This document shows positions 51,718-59,928 of a DNA stretch of 64,000 bases, one piece after another. The position numbers and the translations under genes were made by a program. The stretch comes from DATKYQ01 sp964640665 (GTDB taxonomy: Bacteria; Myxococcota; B64-G9). The notes under the pieces were generated by a model. That model was given only the letters and a program-made list of their open reading frames with translations. It had not been told where the DNA came from and searched no databases. How positions within the stretch are numbered: the stretch's first letter is position 1; the number at the start of each line of letters is the position of its first letter. Location: the NCBI GenBank assembly GCA_964640665.1, contig CAZXHT010000021.1, positions 1 to 64,000 of the forward strand, given 5' to 3'.

Positions 51718-52494
51718 ATGCCTGCTCACCTGGAAATAGAGGTTCTCGGTTGTCATGGCGGTGAGATGGCGGGTTTCTTCACGCCTAGCCTGCTGATCGA
51801 CCGGAACATAATGCTGGATGCCGGCTCCTTCGGTAGTATTTTGTCGCTTCAACAACAGCTCGAAATAGACCATTTTCTGATCAGTCACGCGCACAGCGAT
51901 CACATCAAGGACCTGGCTTGCTTCGCCGACCTGGTCATCGGGAGAAGAAAGACCGCCGTCAAGGTACATGCCTCGCCCGGTGCCATGGAGGTGATCCGGG
52001 GCGATTTGTTCAACAATCGCATGTGGCCCGATTTTTTCTCCCTCCCCAGTCCCGAGCATCCCGTTCTGAAGGCGGCCGTGTTCAAGCCGGGCAGCTCTTT
52101 CAAGGCGGGGCACCTGCGGGTGCATGCCATTCCGGTAAGTCACCCGGTTGAGTCGATGGCCTTCATCATCCGGGGGCCTGGGGGGTCCTTCGTCTATACC
52201 GGTGACACAGGGCCGACCGATCGCCTGTGGAAATCGGTCAACAGGCTCAAGGATCTCAAGCTGTTGATGATCGAGTGCAAGTTTCCCAATGCGATGCAGA
52301 TCATTGCCGAGGCGGCCGGCCATTTGACACCGCGCACACTGGCCAGTGAGCTTGCCAAGGTCCGCGACGATTCGGTGCCCGTCCTGCTCTACCACCTCAA
52401 GCCCGATCGCATGAGCGAGATAGTGCAAGAGATTTCATCTCTCGGCGATTCCCGCCTCCATATCATGAAGATCGGCGAGCGGATCAGAGTGTGA
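51718..52494 (+). CDS. MBL-fold hydrolase resembling class II 3',5'-cyclic nucleotide phosphodiesterase
   Basis: This 258-residue product has the metallo-beta-lactamase motif HAHSDH (about 58-63) and later metal ligands (His in VSHPVE, Asp in YTGDTGP, His in LYHLKP). The opening LEIEVLGCHGGEMAGFFTPS matches class II cAMP phosphodiesterases (PDE1/CpdP type). It would close the cAMP circuit by hydrolysing cAMP. RNase Z-like or general MBL hydrolase functions cannot be excluded. It starts 24 bp after the Crp-type gene, in the same direction. Confidence 0.75.
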   Translation: MPAHLEIEVLGCHGGEMAGFFTPSLLIDRNIMLDAGSFGSILSLQQQLEIDHFLISHAHSDHIKDLACFADLVIGRRKTAVKVHASPGAMEVIRGDLFNNRMWPDFFSLPSPEHPVLKAAVFKPGSSFKAGHLRVHAIPVSHPVESMAFIIRGPGGSFVYTGDTGPTDRLWKSVNRLKDLKLLMIECKFPNAMQIIAEAAGHLTPRTLASELAKVRDDSVPVLLYHLKPDRMSEIVQEISSLGDSRLHIMKIGERIRV

Positions 52495-52497
52495 TCG

Positions 52498-53859
52498 ATG
52501 CGCATCGAGCAGGTTACCTCCTTTCTCTACTCTTTGAAGCCCAAGGGCATCCGCTTCGGGTTGGAAAACACTCGTCTCGTGCTGGACAGGCTCGCCAGGC
52601 CCCAGGATGCTTTCGAGGTCGTTCATATCGCCGGCTCCAACGGCAAGGGCTCGACGGCCGCGTTCGTCGAGTCGATGCTGCTGAGTGGCGGGGTCCGGGT
52701 GGGGCTCTACACATCTCCACACCTCGATCATTATCGCGAGCGGTTTCGGGTGGCGGGTAGAGCCGTCGCCGATGCGGTTATCGAGCAGACCATGGATGTC
52801 ATGCTGGCGGACGGCCTGGATCTCGACCCAACCGAAGTCTCCGCCTGGATCGATGAGCGCGGTCTCGCAACCAAGATGGACTCGCGTCACTGGTATCACA
52901 ATCGCGGCGAAGCCAGCCGGTTTTGCCGGCTGACTTTCTTCGAGTGCACTACTATCCTGGCCGCTCTGATCTTCGCTCGCCTGCGCGTCGAGGTGGCGGT
53001 GATGGAGTGCGGCATGGGAGGCCGTCTCGACGCCACGAATGTTTTTTCGCCGACGGTGGCCGCAATCGCCCCGGTTAGCCTGGAGCATACCGAATGGCTG
53101 GGAGACACGCTTGCGGCCGTTGCCGCGGAGAAGGCCGGGATCATCAAGCGGGACGTGCCGGTCGTTTGTGCCCGCCAGGAGCCCCAGGCCATGGAAGTGA
53201 TCGCCGCTAAGGCCTGTGAAAACGGGGCACCGCTCTTCGTCATGGGCGATTCCTTCGACGCCGAGGGAGAATGGTCGCAGGCCGTGTTCAGGCTCGGCCA
53301 AGAGCGCCTGGGCCCGGTTCGATTGGGACTGGTCGGCCGGCACCAGGTGGATAACGCGGCCCTGGCGCTGGCCTGCCTGCGCTTTTCGTCGCCCGTACTT
53401 TTCCCCGGCCGGGACGCTGCTTGCGAAGGCCTGCGGAAAGCCAGATGGCCTGCACGCTTCGAAGTCTTGGGCGCCGACGGCGAGTGGATCCTCGACGGCG
53501 CTCACAACCCGGCGGGAGTGCATGTTCTGGTAACGACTGTCACGGACATCTTTCCCGATCGCAAGCTGCGGGTGGTGTTCGGTGTGCTCGGCGAGAAGGA
53601 CGTCGAGTCGATGTTGCGCGAGATGGAGACCGTCAGCGAGTCGATCGAGCTTGTCATGCCGCCGGATGCCCGCGGGCGCGATCCGGCCGGGTTGGCGTCG
53701 CTGGTTCATAGGCCGCACGCCGTCCACGAATCGGTAGGCGCCGCGCTTTCCAAACTGGCGCGGCAAGAAGGGCCGCCGGTGCTGGTGACCGGTTCGTTGA
53801 CCGTCGCAGGAGAGGCCAGGAGATGGTTGCTCGGGCGCAATGGTATCGACGCCTTATGA
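52498..53859 (+). CDS. folC: Folylpolyglutamate synthase / dihydrofolate synthase
   Basis: This 453-residue product matches the family length. It carries the P-loop HIAGSNGKGSTAAF (about 45), TSPHLDHYRERF, the Mg-binding EHTEWLG region, and the C-terminal DGAHNPAGV (about 340). It ligates glutamate to dihydropteroate and folates using ATP. A 30-residue insert around 105-140 is longer than in typical FolC. It starts 3 bp after the previous stop, so it is co-transcribed with the signalling genes. Confidence 0.95.
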   Translation: MRIEQVTSFLYSLKPKGIRFGLENTRLVLDRLARPQDAFEVVHIAGSNGKGSTAAFVESMLLSGGVRVGLYTSPHLDHYRERFRVAGRAVADAVIEQTMDVMLADGLDLDPTEVSAWIDERGLATKMDSRHWYHNRGEASRFCRLTFFECTTILAALIFARLRVEVAVMECGMGGRLDATNVFSPTVAAIAPVSLEHTEWLGDTLAAVAAEKAGIIKRDVPVVCARQEPQAMEVIAAKACENGAPLFVMGDSFDAEGEWSQAVFRLGQERLGPVRLGLVGRHQVDNAALALACLRFSSPVLFPGRDAACEGLRKARWPARFEVLGADGEWILDGAHNPAGVHVLVTTVTDIFPDRKLRVVFGVLGEKDVESMLREMETVSESIELVMPPDARGRDPAGLASLVHRPHAVHESVGAALSKLARQEGPPVLVTGSLTVAGEARRWLLGRNGIDAL

Positions 53860-53913
53860 TGGGTTAATTGATATTAATTATGTATAATTATGCAAAATTT
53901 ATAGGTAAGAAAC

Positions 53914-53942
53914 TTGTCCGGGGTGGGCAAGTGTGGTAGCGT
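53914..53942 (+). promoter_or_regulatory. Promoter of the AMIN-lptD genes, behind an AT-rich tract
   Basis: TTGTCC, 17 bp, TAGCGT. The 35 bp upstream (about 53870-53905) is very AT-rich and could serve as an UP-type element. Confidence 0.5.
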
Positions 53943-54020
53943 CCTTGTGAGAAAGAAGCGAACGCAGCACCCACATTCCATAGTCGGGATGTGTTATTCG
54001 TTCCAGCCGGAGGGCCGAGC

Positions 54021-55496
54021 ATGTCTAATGGTAGAAGCGTGCGGGTAGGCGTGATTCTCTGTTTGCTTACTGGCGTCTGGGGCTTGCAGGTCGAGGCCGC
54101 CACGCAGAACCTGATCAGCGGCGTGCGCGTTACGCAGAACGGCCGGGACACGATTGTCGAGATTGCCAGTGAGCGGGCCCCGAATTTCACCACTTTCAAG
54201 CAGGACGTTCCCAGACGAGTAATTGTCGATGTCGCCGAATGCGGCTTGACCGGAGTTCCGGCACGCATTCTAGGAGACGGGCGGCTGGTTGCGGGTATAT
54301 CCACCGCGCAGTTTGGCGGGGCCCCGCACGGGATCTCGCGGGTGGTGATCGGCTTACTCAAGGATGCCGAGTACCGGGTAACCATCCGTGGCGGTTCACT
54401 GTTCGTGCACATTTCGGAGGGGACAGGCGGCCTGCTGGTTTCGGCCGGGGTTCCGACCGCGCCACCGAGGAAAGTCAAGCCCGCCACGGTTGCCTACAAC
54501 TCGTCGACCAATGACCCGCGGGATTTGGCCTTGGCCGAGGAACTCGCTCCGCCGAAAGCCGTAAACGCCGGTGAACCGGCCGGCGAACCGGCCAGCGATC
54601 CGGAGCCCACAAGCAAGAGCGTTCCTTCGGCGGACGAGGCCAGCCCGGAGATGACTATCGAGGTTCCTCCCGAGCCAGTCCCTCCCGAGACAGCCCCTCC
54701 CGAGAACTCCATCGATCGAGAGCCTGAGCCAATGAAGGTGGCCATGGTTTCAGAGACGGTCGAGCCGAGCCCGGTTGAATCGGCCGTGCCGCCGCCTGCC
54801 ACGGAAGCGCCTGCGGCCCCGGCCGTGACAGTGGCTCAGGAAGATGACACGGGATCTTCGGCGGCGGGCGAGGAAGGTGATGAAGTTGAAGAAGTGGAAG
54901 AAGTTGAAGAAGTGGAAGAAGTGGAAGAAGTTCCGGTCGAGGTGATAGAAGAGCCTGCCGATTCGGGGGAAGCGGTCCCGCCGCCACCCGAGGAAGAAGT
55001 GACTCCGCCGCCTCCGCCGGAGGAAGAGGCTGTACCGCCGCCTCCGCCTGAGGAAGAAGCCGCACCGCCGCCTCCGCCACCCGAGGAAGAAGTGGCTCCG
55101 CCGCCCCCCCCGCCTCCCGTGGAAGAAGCAGTCCCGAGCGAGGAGAGGGTGGAAATCTCGTCGGCGATGAAGGACATGACCTGGGTGGGGTTCCAGCAAA
55201 CTCGCGATGCCACGCGTGTCTACGTCAAGACGAACGAACAGGTTACCTACCGGGTTACCGAAGAGAGTGACAATCTCATCGTTCTCGAACTCGAAAACAC
55301 CCGTATTCCCCTCAGGAACAACAGCCGCTTTCTGGATACTCATTTCTTCGACTCGGCCGTCACCATGATCACACCGCACGAGATCGAGGGTGTCACACGC
55401 TCGGTACGCATCGAGATTCAGTTGAAGAACCGCGTGCCGTATAAGACGGTTCAGGAAGAGAACATGGTGTATGTCAATTTCGAAAGGTCCCAGTAA
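54021..55496 (+). CDS. Exported double-AMIN protein with Pro/Glu repeat linker
   Basis: This 491-residue product uses ATG 54021, 7 bp after GGAGGG. A signal peptide (about 1-28) leads to a first AMIN domain (about 30-130). A long disordered linker (about 150-375) contains VEE repeats and PPPPPEEE units. A second AMIN domain (about 385-488) follows. AMIN domains occur in PilQ and AmiC and bind peptidoglycan or septal sites. It overlaps lptD by 26 bp. With lptD, it suggests a periplasmic, wall-binding partner of LPS export. Confidence 0.82.
   Translation: MSNGRSVRVGVILCLLTGVWGLQVEAATQNLISGVRVTQNGRDTIVEIASERAPNFTTFKQDVPRRVIVDVAECGLTGVPARILGDGRLVAGISTAQFGGAPHGISRVVIGLLKDAEYRVTIRGGSLFVHISEGTGGLLVSAGVPTAPPRKVKPATVAYNSSTNDPRDLALAEELAPPKAVNAGEPAGEPASDPEPTSKSVPSADEASPEMTIEVPPEPVPPETAPPENSIDREPEPMKVAMVSETVEPSPVESAVPPPATEAPAAPAVTVAQEDDTGSSAAGEEGDEVEEVEEVEEVEEVEEVPVEVIEEPADSGEAVPPPPEEEVTPPPPPEEEAVPPPPPEEEAAPPPPPPEEEVAPPPPPPPVEEAVPSEERVEISSAMKDMTWVGFQQTRDATRVYVKTNEQVTYRVTEESDNLIVLELENTRIPLRNNSRFLDTHFFDSAVTMITPHEIEGVTRSVRIEIQLKNRVPYKTVQEENMVYVNFERSQ
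54885..54929 (+). repeat. Five 9-bp direct repeats (coding VEE units)
   Basis: GT(T/G)GAAGAA occurs five times in tandem. It may expand or contract without frame change. Immediately after it, about 54975-55130 holds a second in-frame repeat of Pro-rich 27-30 bp units. Confidence 0.75.
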
Positions 55497-57936
55497 CCTG
55501 GCTTGTTCGGTCGGCCTGACTTCAACCTATATCCTGATCATCATGGCAATGCTGTCGCCCATCCGGGTGGCGGCCGAGGAACGCCCTGGAGATCTTCGAT
55601 GCCTGCGATCGCCTCCGGGGCGTGTACGTATCGAGGCCGGAACCCTCTGGGCCCGGACGAAAGGCGGGCCGGTGTTGCTGACCGGAGGGGTAGACATCAG
55701 TGGAGAGGGCCTTACGGCCCGCGCAGACTGGTTGGAGTATTATCCCGGGCAAGACAAGATCGTCATGGCCGGCTCGGTGCGGCTGGTAGAAGGCAATTCG
55801 ATCCTGCTCGGCCAGCGGGTGGAACTTAATCGCCGTCTTTCAGGCGCCTTGGTTCGCGGCGCTATTGTCCTTGTTAAAGAAGGTGGCCGACGGGTTCTGT
55901 CCGCCGGGGCCACGGCGAGCGAACTCATGTCCGCGGGGATCAATGCCTTTACCCTGCAGGGCGAGCGTCTGGTTCGCTCCGAGGGACGTTACATTGTCAA
56001 CGGCGCGCGCTTCACGGCCTGCGATTGCGGGTCGCAGGCTCCGTCGTGGGAGGTTCGGGCCAGCCGGGCCGACGTCGTGCCGGGCGAACGGGCCTGGTTG
56101 ATATGGCCGGTACTCTACCTGAAAGGCCTGCCGGTCTTCGCTCTGCCGGCGGCCTATCTGCCGCTGAGCCGGCGCCGAACGGGTTTGTTGTTTCCTCAGT
56201 TGAACTACTCGGGTCGCGACGGATTTGTTGTGGGAGAGTCGCTCTTCGTAACCATGGGACGCAGCGCGGACACGACCCTGTCCGTGGACTGGTTCGAGGA
56301 GCGCGGCTTCCGCGAGCGTGTGGAGTTCAGGGCGCGGCCGAGTTGGGCGAGTCTTGTGGAAGCAGGGTTGATGTACATGTACGACGAGAAGATGGCGCAA
56401 GAAGAGTCGACTGAACGCCTGCGGCATCGCTACTCTATAGAGGTCGACGCCCGGGCGGGTCCTGCCGCGGGAACATTTATCTCCGCCTCCATCCGCCTGT
56501 ACTCGGACAGCAACATCAATCGCGACTTCGCAAGCGAGATGGCCGGGCGGGCGGCCGACTTCGCGCCCTCGATGCTGCTTGTGGAACGTCCGGGAAATGA
56601 CATGCGTCTTTCTGTAGACGCGACCTACCGCCAGGATCTCAGGCCCTGGGCGGCCGCTCTCTTCGCCTCCCAGGATGGAGATGCGGAAGGGAGCAAGACG
56701 CATGACACCATCCAGCGCCTGGGAGCATTTTCTATGAGCCTGGCACCGCTTGGGCCTTACGGCTGGCCGCTGTTGTTTTCGGCCGAGGTCGAGGGCGCCA
56801 ACCTGTCATCGATCACGGCCGGCTTCAGGGATTGGGGCCCGGATGGCACGCCCGACGCCAAGGAGCCGCGCTACGCGGATCCGCTCGGCGCCGACTACGG
56901 AGCCGACAACGGGGCGGGTGGAGAAGCTGACGGAGTACTAGGTGTAGGCGAATTACGGCGCGCTTTCAGGTTGCTGATCGAGCCGCGTGTCAGCCTTCCG
57001 CTGCGGCTGGGTCGCTTTGCGATGCTTACGGCCACAGCCAGCCACCGCCAGATGGCCTACCTGCCGCACGGACCCGGGACTGAAACCGTGGACCCCGACC
57101 CGTCCACTCGCGGCCTGACCTTTGCTCAACTGTCATTGAACAGCGAGCTTTCGCGCTCCTATGGTACCGGTGATTCACGCATTGGGCACGTGCTGTCGCC
57201 ATGGGTTCGCCTGCTGGGCGCCTGGCGAGGGCTCGAATCGAGCGGGCCGCTCGTCTATCTCGATTCGAAAGATCGCCTCATGGCGGATGCGCAACAACTC
57301 CTTTTCGGTCTGGACAACGCATTTTACAGACGCGCTGCGAAGCGGGGCTTCAGCCGCTGGCTGTGGTTTTCGCTCATGCAGGGGGTCGACCCGGGAAGGG
57401 GTAAACTTTCGCAACTGGCCACCGAGGTGAGCTTCACACTGAAACCGCTGACGGGCGACGCGCAACTCTCCTATGACTGGAACGAAAACAAGCTGGCCGA
57501 AGCCGACGCCGGCGTGAGCTTCACAGACCGGCGCGGCGACCGGGTGAAGGTTTCTTACCTCTACCTGCCTTCGGTGCGTGATCCCTCCGGGCGTCCCTTG
57601 CCGCTTGGCGAGCGAACGCAGCGCGAGGAGGGCTTGTTGTTCGGGGCGCCAGGCGAGTACTACCGCGCGCTGGGGGAGAGCCTGCACGTGATCGAGGCGA
57701 CCGCCACGGCGGAGTTGGCCTGGGGCCTGGCGGTCAGCCTGGGAGGAAGCCTCGACCTGAGGGAGACGGCTTTAGCCTGGTACGGCGGCGGTGTCCGCTA
57801 TCAGTCGAATTGCCATTGTTGGGGATTCTCGTTGACGGCACGCATGCTGCGCGGCCAGGATTTTCCCGACATATTCTTCCTGTTGGACCTGGCTTACCTG
57901 GGCGCAGCCGGGGTGGGAAACAATACGCGCTTCTGA
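55471..57936 (+). CDS. lptD: LPS-assembly outer-membrane protein LptD
   Basis: This 821-residue product starts 26 bp before the end of the AMIN gene. A signal peptide (about 1-35) precedes an OstA/LptA-like jelly roll (about 50-170). The LptD signature region follows: CDCGSQAPSWEVRA, VLYLKGLPVFALPAAYLPL and GLLFPQLNY (about 185-250). A long beta-barrel runs to about 821. Cys187/Cys189 (CDC) and C-terminal CHC could form the disulfides seen in LptD. It inserts LPS into the outer membrane; no lptE is adjacent. Confidence 0.9.
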   Translation: MSISKGPSNLACSVGLTSTYILIIMAMLSPIRVAAEERPGDLRCLRSPPGRVRIEAGTLWARTKGGPVLLTGGVDISGEGLTARADWLEYYPGQDKIVMAGSVRLVEGNSILLGQRVELNRRLSGALVRGAIVLVKEGGRRVLSAGATASELMSAGINAFTLQGERLVRSEGRYIVNGARFTACDCGSQAPSWEVRASRADVVPGERAWLIWPVLYLKGLPVFALPAAYLPLSRRRTGLLFPQLNYSGRDGFVVGESLFVTMGRSADTTLSVDWFEERGFRERVEFRARPSWASLVEAGLMYMYDEKMAQEESTERLRHRYSIEVDARAGPAAGTFISASIRLYSDSNINRDFASEMAGRAADFAPSMLLVERPGNDMRLSVDATYRQDLRPWAAALFASQDGDAEGSKTHDTIQRLGAFSMSLAPLGPYGWPLLFSAEVEGANLSSITAGFRDWGPDGTPDAKEPRYADPLGADYGADNGAGGEADGVLGVGELRRAFRLLIEPRVSLPLRLGRFAMLTATASHRQMAYLPHGPGTETVDPDPSTRGLTFAQLSLNSELSRSYGTGDSRIGHVLSPWVRLLGAWRGLESSGPLVYLDSKDRLMADAQQLLFGLDNAFYRRAAKRGFSRWLWFSLMQGVDPGRGKLSQLATEVSFTLKPLTGDAQLSYDWNENKLAEADAGVSFTDRRGDRVKVSYLYLPSVRDPSGRPLPLGERTQREEGLLFGAPGEYYRALGESLHVIEATATAELAWGLAVSLGGSLDLRETALAWYGGGVRYQSNCHCWGFSLTARMLRGQDFPDIFFLLDLAYLGAAGVGNNTRF

Positions 57937-57940
57937 GTGT

Positions 57941-58564
57941 TCAGTCTTTCCGGCGGATGCCGTCGAGGAACATCTTGACCAGGCTCGATTTAAGCGCTTC
58001 GAAATCGTCCGCGCCGGGGGTAAGGGTGTTCAACAGATATCCGGTCAGGACGAGTTCAAGTGCACCGAAGAAACAGTAGGCCATGAACTTGGGGTCGAGA
58101 CCGGGCTGGATTTCGCCTGTTTTCTGGTGATCTTCCAGGATCTCGGCCAGGCGGTTGAAGACCCTCTCGTAGACCTCGATCTGGGGCTTTTTCAAGAACT
58201 TCGAGGATCGTGCGATCTCGATCACCGTTACCTGGATGATCTCCGGTGCAAGCCGATATGCATCGCAGATGAACGAAACTATTGCCAGAAGCCTTTCATC
58301 GAGGCTTTCGGACTGTTCGACGGTGGTGTCGATTACCTTGCTCAGAAGCCCCCAGTTCTCGTCGAAGATCGAGCTGAGGATCTCTTCCTTGTTCTCGAAG
58401 TAGTGATAGACCAGTCCGTAGGCCACCTCGGCCTCGGTCGCTATGTCCGATATCCGGCAGCGGGCAAAGCCCTTCCTGGCAAAAACGGTGACCGCCGCCT
58501 TCAGAATCTTGCGCCTCTTTTTCTGGGTTGCGCTCTTGCGGTTTCTTGTAGTGCTTTTGGCCAT
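57941..58564 (-). CDS. TetR-family transcriptional regulator
   Basis: This 207-residue product (start ATG 58564; 12 longer codons have no ribosome site) has an N-terminal helix-turn-helix (about 15-60; ILKAAVTVFARKGF, ATEAEVAYGLVYHYF) of the FadR/YsiA-like TetR type. A ligand-binding C-domain (about 80-200) follows. It ends 4 bp after the lptD stop on the opposite strand and is divergent from the barrel gene at 58661, whose promoter region carries a palindrome. Confidence 0.9.
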   Translation of the reverse strand: MAKSTTRNRKSATQKKRRKILKAAVTVFARKGFARCRISDIATEAEVAYGLVYHYFENKEEILSSIFDENWGLLSKVIDTTVEQSESLDERLLAIVSFICDAYRLAPEIIQVTVIEIARSSKFLKKPQIEVYERVFNRLAEILEDHQKTGEIQPGLDPKFMAYCFFGALELVLTGYLLNTLTPGADDFEALKSSLVKMFLDGIRRKD

Positions 58565-58584
58565 CTGTAGTTTGCCTGAAAAAG

Positions 58585-58613
58585 TTGACGCCCGTGTCAA
58601 AAAATGGCATTTA
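58585..58613 (+). promoter_or_regulatory. Operator-like palindrome TTGAC-gcccgt-GTCAA and promoter
   Basis: The palindrome lies at 58585-58600 between the TetR gene and the barrel gene. Its left half (TTGACG) is also a -35 box with CATTTA 17 bp downstream. A TetR dimer here would block transcription of both genes. Confidence 0.45.
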
Positions 58614-58660
58614 GCTCCGACTGGCGCATGCTGTCAATTGTTTTTATTAGGAGGAGCGAT

Positions 58661-59170
58661 ATGAAACGTCTGTTGTTGGTGATCTTGGTGCTTGCCTGGG
58701 CAAGTATTCCGGGCGCGGTGTCGGCGGCAGCCTCGGATGGGAGTTCGGTGGGACTGGGAGTGTCTTTCGGCACGGCCCTGCCCCAGCACAAGACCGACGA
58801 GGTTGAGTTCGACGACTGGGATGCAAGCTTTGCCTGGGGTTTCTACGTCAACATTCCCGTGGTGTGGACCTTTCACATCACGCCGTCTGCGGAACTGTAC
58901 CAGTTCGATAAGATAAACGCGACGGACGTCAACATCGCCTTCAAGTTCATTATTCCGGCATGGGTGTTGAATCTCTATTTCGGAGTGGCTCCGGGAGTGA
59001 CCACAGTGGCGGACAAGCACATCTTCAACGTGGGCGGCGTGGTCGGAGTGGCCTTCAACCTGTTTTCAAACCTGGATATGTTCGTGGATGCCAAATACAA
59101 GATTCTGATCGAGGGAGATTCGAACATCAGGGTCTTGCACGCCAATGCGGGAGTGCTGTGGCATTTTTAA
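58661..59170 (+). CDS. Predicted small outer-membrane beta-barrel protein
   Basis: This 169-residue product starts at ATG 58661, 6 bp after AGGAGG. It has a signal peptide (about 1-22, SAAA), then amphipathic strands with aromatic edges and a C-terminal strand ending in Phe (VLWHF), the hallmark of BAM-inserted barrels. It resembles OmpW/OmpX-size proteins, but no family is certain. It is likely controlled by the divergent TetR. Confidence 0.75.
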   Translation: MKRLLLVILVLAWASIPGAVSAAASDGSSVGLGVSFGTALPQHKTDEVEFDDWDASFAWGFYVNIPVVWTFHITPSAELYQFDKINATDVNIAFKFIIPAWVLNLYFGVAPGVTTVADKHIFNVGGVVGVAFNLFSNLDMFVDAKYKILIEGDSNIRVLHANAGVLWHF

Positions 59171-59224
59171 AAAAATATATACCATTATTTCAACAGGATA
59201 TGTCTCCATCCGCCAGTTGACCGA

Positions 59225-59253
59225 TTGATCGATTCCGTCTCCGGGAGTATAAA
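59225..59253 (+). promoter_or_regulatory. Promoter of the Flp pilin gene
   Basis: TTGATC, 17 bp, TATAAA, 65-93 bp before ATG 59318. Confidence 0.5.
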
Positions 59254-59317
59254 TGTACCATGGCGTTGAGTAGTGAAGAACTTGTTCAATTCAAATAGAA
59301 ACCGAAAGGAGAAAGTC

Positions 59318-59572
59318 ATGTTGAGCAAACTGAGAGGACGCAAAGGTCAGGGTATGACCGAGTACATCATCATCGTGGCGTTGATCGCCATCGCGGCCAT
59401 CGGCGTCGTCGGTCTGTTCGGCGACAACATCCGCGCCCTGTTCTCCACCTCGGCCAACGCGCTGGCCGGTAACGAGAAAACCGGCACGGACACCAACCAG
59501 GCCGGCAAGAAGATGTACAAGCACAAGACCCTCAAGAAGTTCGGCATGGACAACGAACCGACCGGTTCATAA
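59318..59572 (+). CDS. flp: Flp/Fap-type type IVb pilin
   Basis: This 84-residue product uses ATG 59318 with AAGGAGAAAG upstream. It has a short basic leader (LRGRKGQG), a prepilin-peptidase site G/MTEY with Glu5, and a hydrophobic helix (about 12-33; IIIVALIAIAAIGVV). A short hydrophilic tail follows. It is the Tad pilus major subunit. A 16 bp hairpin follows the stop. The peptidase gene cpaA lies downstream. Confidence 0.92.
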   Translation: MLSKLRGRKGQGMTEYIIIVALIAIAAIGVVGLFGDNIRALFSTSANALAGNEKTGTDTNQAGKKMYKHKTLKKFGMDNEPTGS

Positions 59573-59586
59573 GAGTTCCCCCAAGG

Positions 59587-59623
59587 TACCCGGAAGGCAT
59601 CCCCAATGGATGCCTTCCGGGTA
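59587..59623 (+). terminator. Hairpin after the pilin gene
   Basis: A perfect 16 bp stem (59587-59602 with 59608-59623) begins 15 bp after the pilin stop. The downstream T content is low, so it could attenuate rather than fully end transcription, giving more pilin than cpaA message. Confidence 0.65.
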
Positions 59624-59658
59624 TGCTTTCTGAGCAGGTCCGTCAATCAGAAAAAATC

Positions 59659-59900
59659 ATGATTGGAAAGAGGTTGTGTAGTGCTTTGCTCCCCGGGCCT
59701 GGCGCGCTCTTGGCGCTGGGGGTGGCTTTATCTGACGCGCTGGCAAAGCTCGGCAGCTTCGATCTTTTCTTCAACATTTCCTCGGGCCGTTGGATCATCT
59801 CCCATGGCTTTCCCGGAAGCGATCCGTTCATCGTCACCAGCCTCCGGGTCCTGGTTCCCGCATGAATGGGCCTACGGAGTTCACATGGGGGTTGTGCGAG
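59659..59900 (+). pseudogene. Frameshifted fragment of a polytopic membrane protein
   Basis: One frame encodes LGSFDLFFNISSGRWIISHG and DPFIVT. Another frame continues SGSWFPHEWAYGV. Together they match the DPDLWW..GRWI..DPFSFTAAGRPWVNHEW signature near the N-terminus of large multi-helix glycosyltransferase-like membrane proteins. A frameshift near 59845 and the lack of any further helices show it is a relic. Confidence 0.65.
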
Positions 59901-59920
59901 AGTTTCCCAGACTATATAAT
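59892..59920 (+). promoter_or_regulatory. Promoter just before cpaA, possibly leaderless
   Basis: TTGTGC, 17 bp, consensus TATAAT at 59915-59920. Transcription would start near 59927, only about 2 nt before ATG 59929, and no ribosome site is visible. Confidence 0.5.
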
Positions 59921-59928
59921 ACCGCACC

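Noticed and set aside
51295..52428. 377-codon minus-strand frame
   Set aside because: It lies across the Crp-type and MBL genes in antisense, without ribosome site or domain.
52435..53766. 443-codon minus-strand frame
   Set aside because: It is antisense to folC, which shows all catalytic motifs; no independent evidence.
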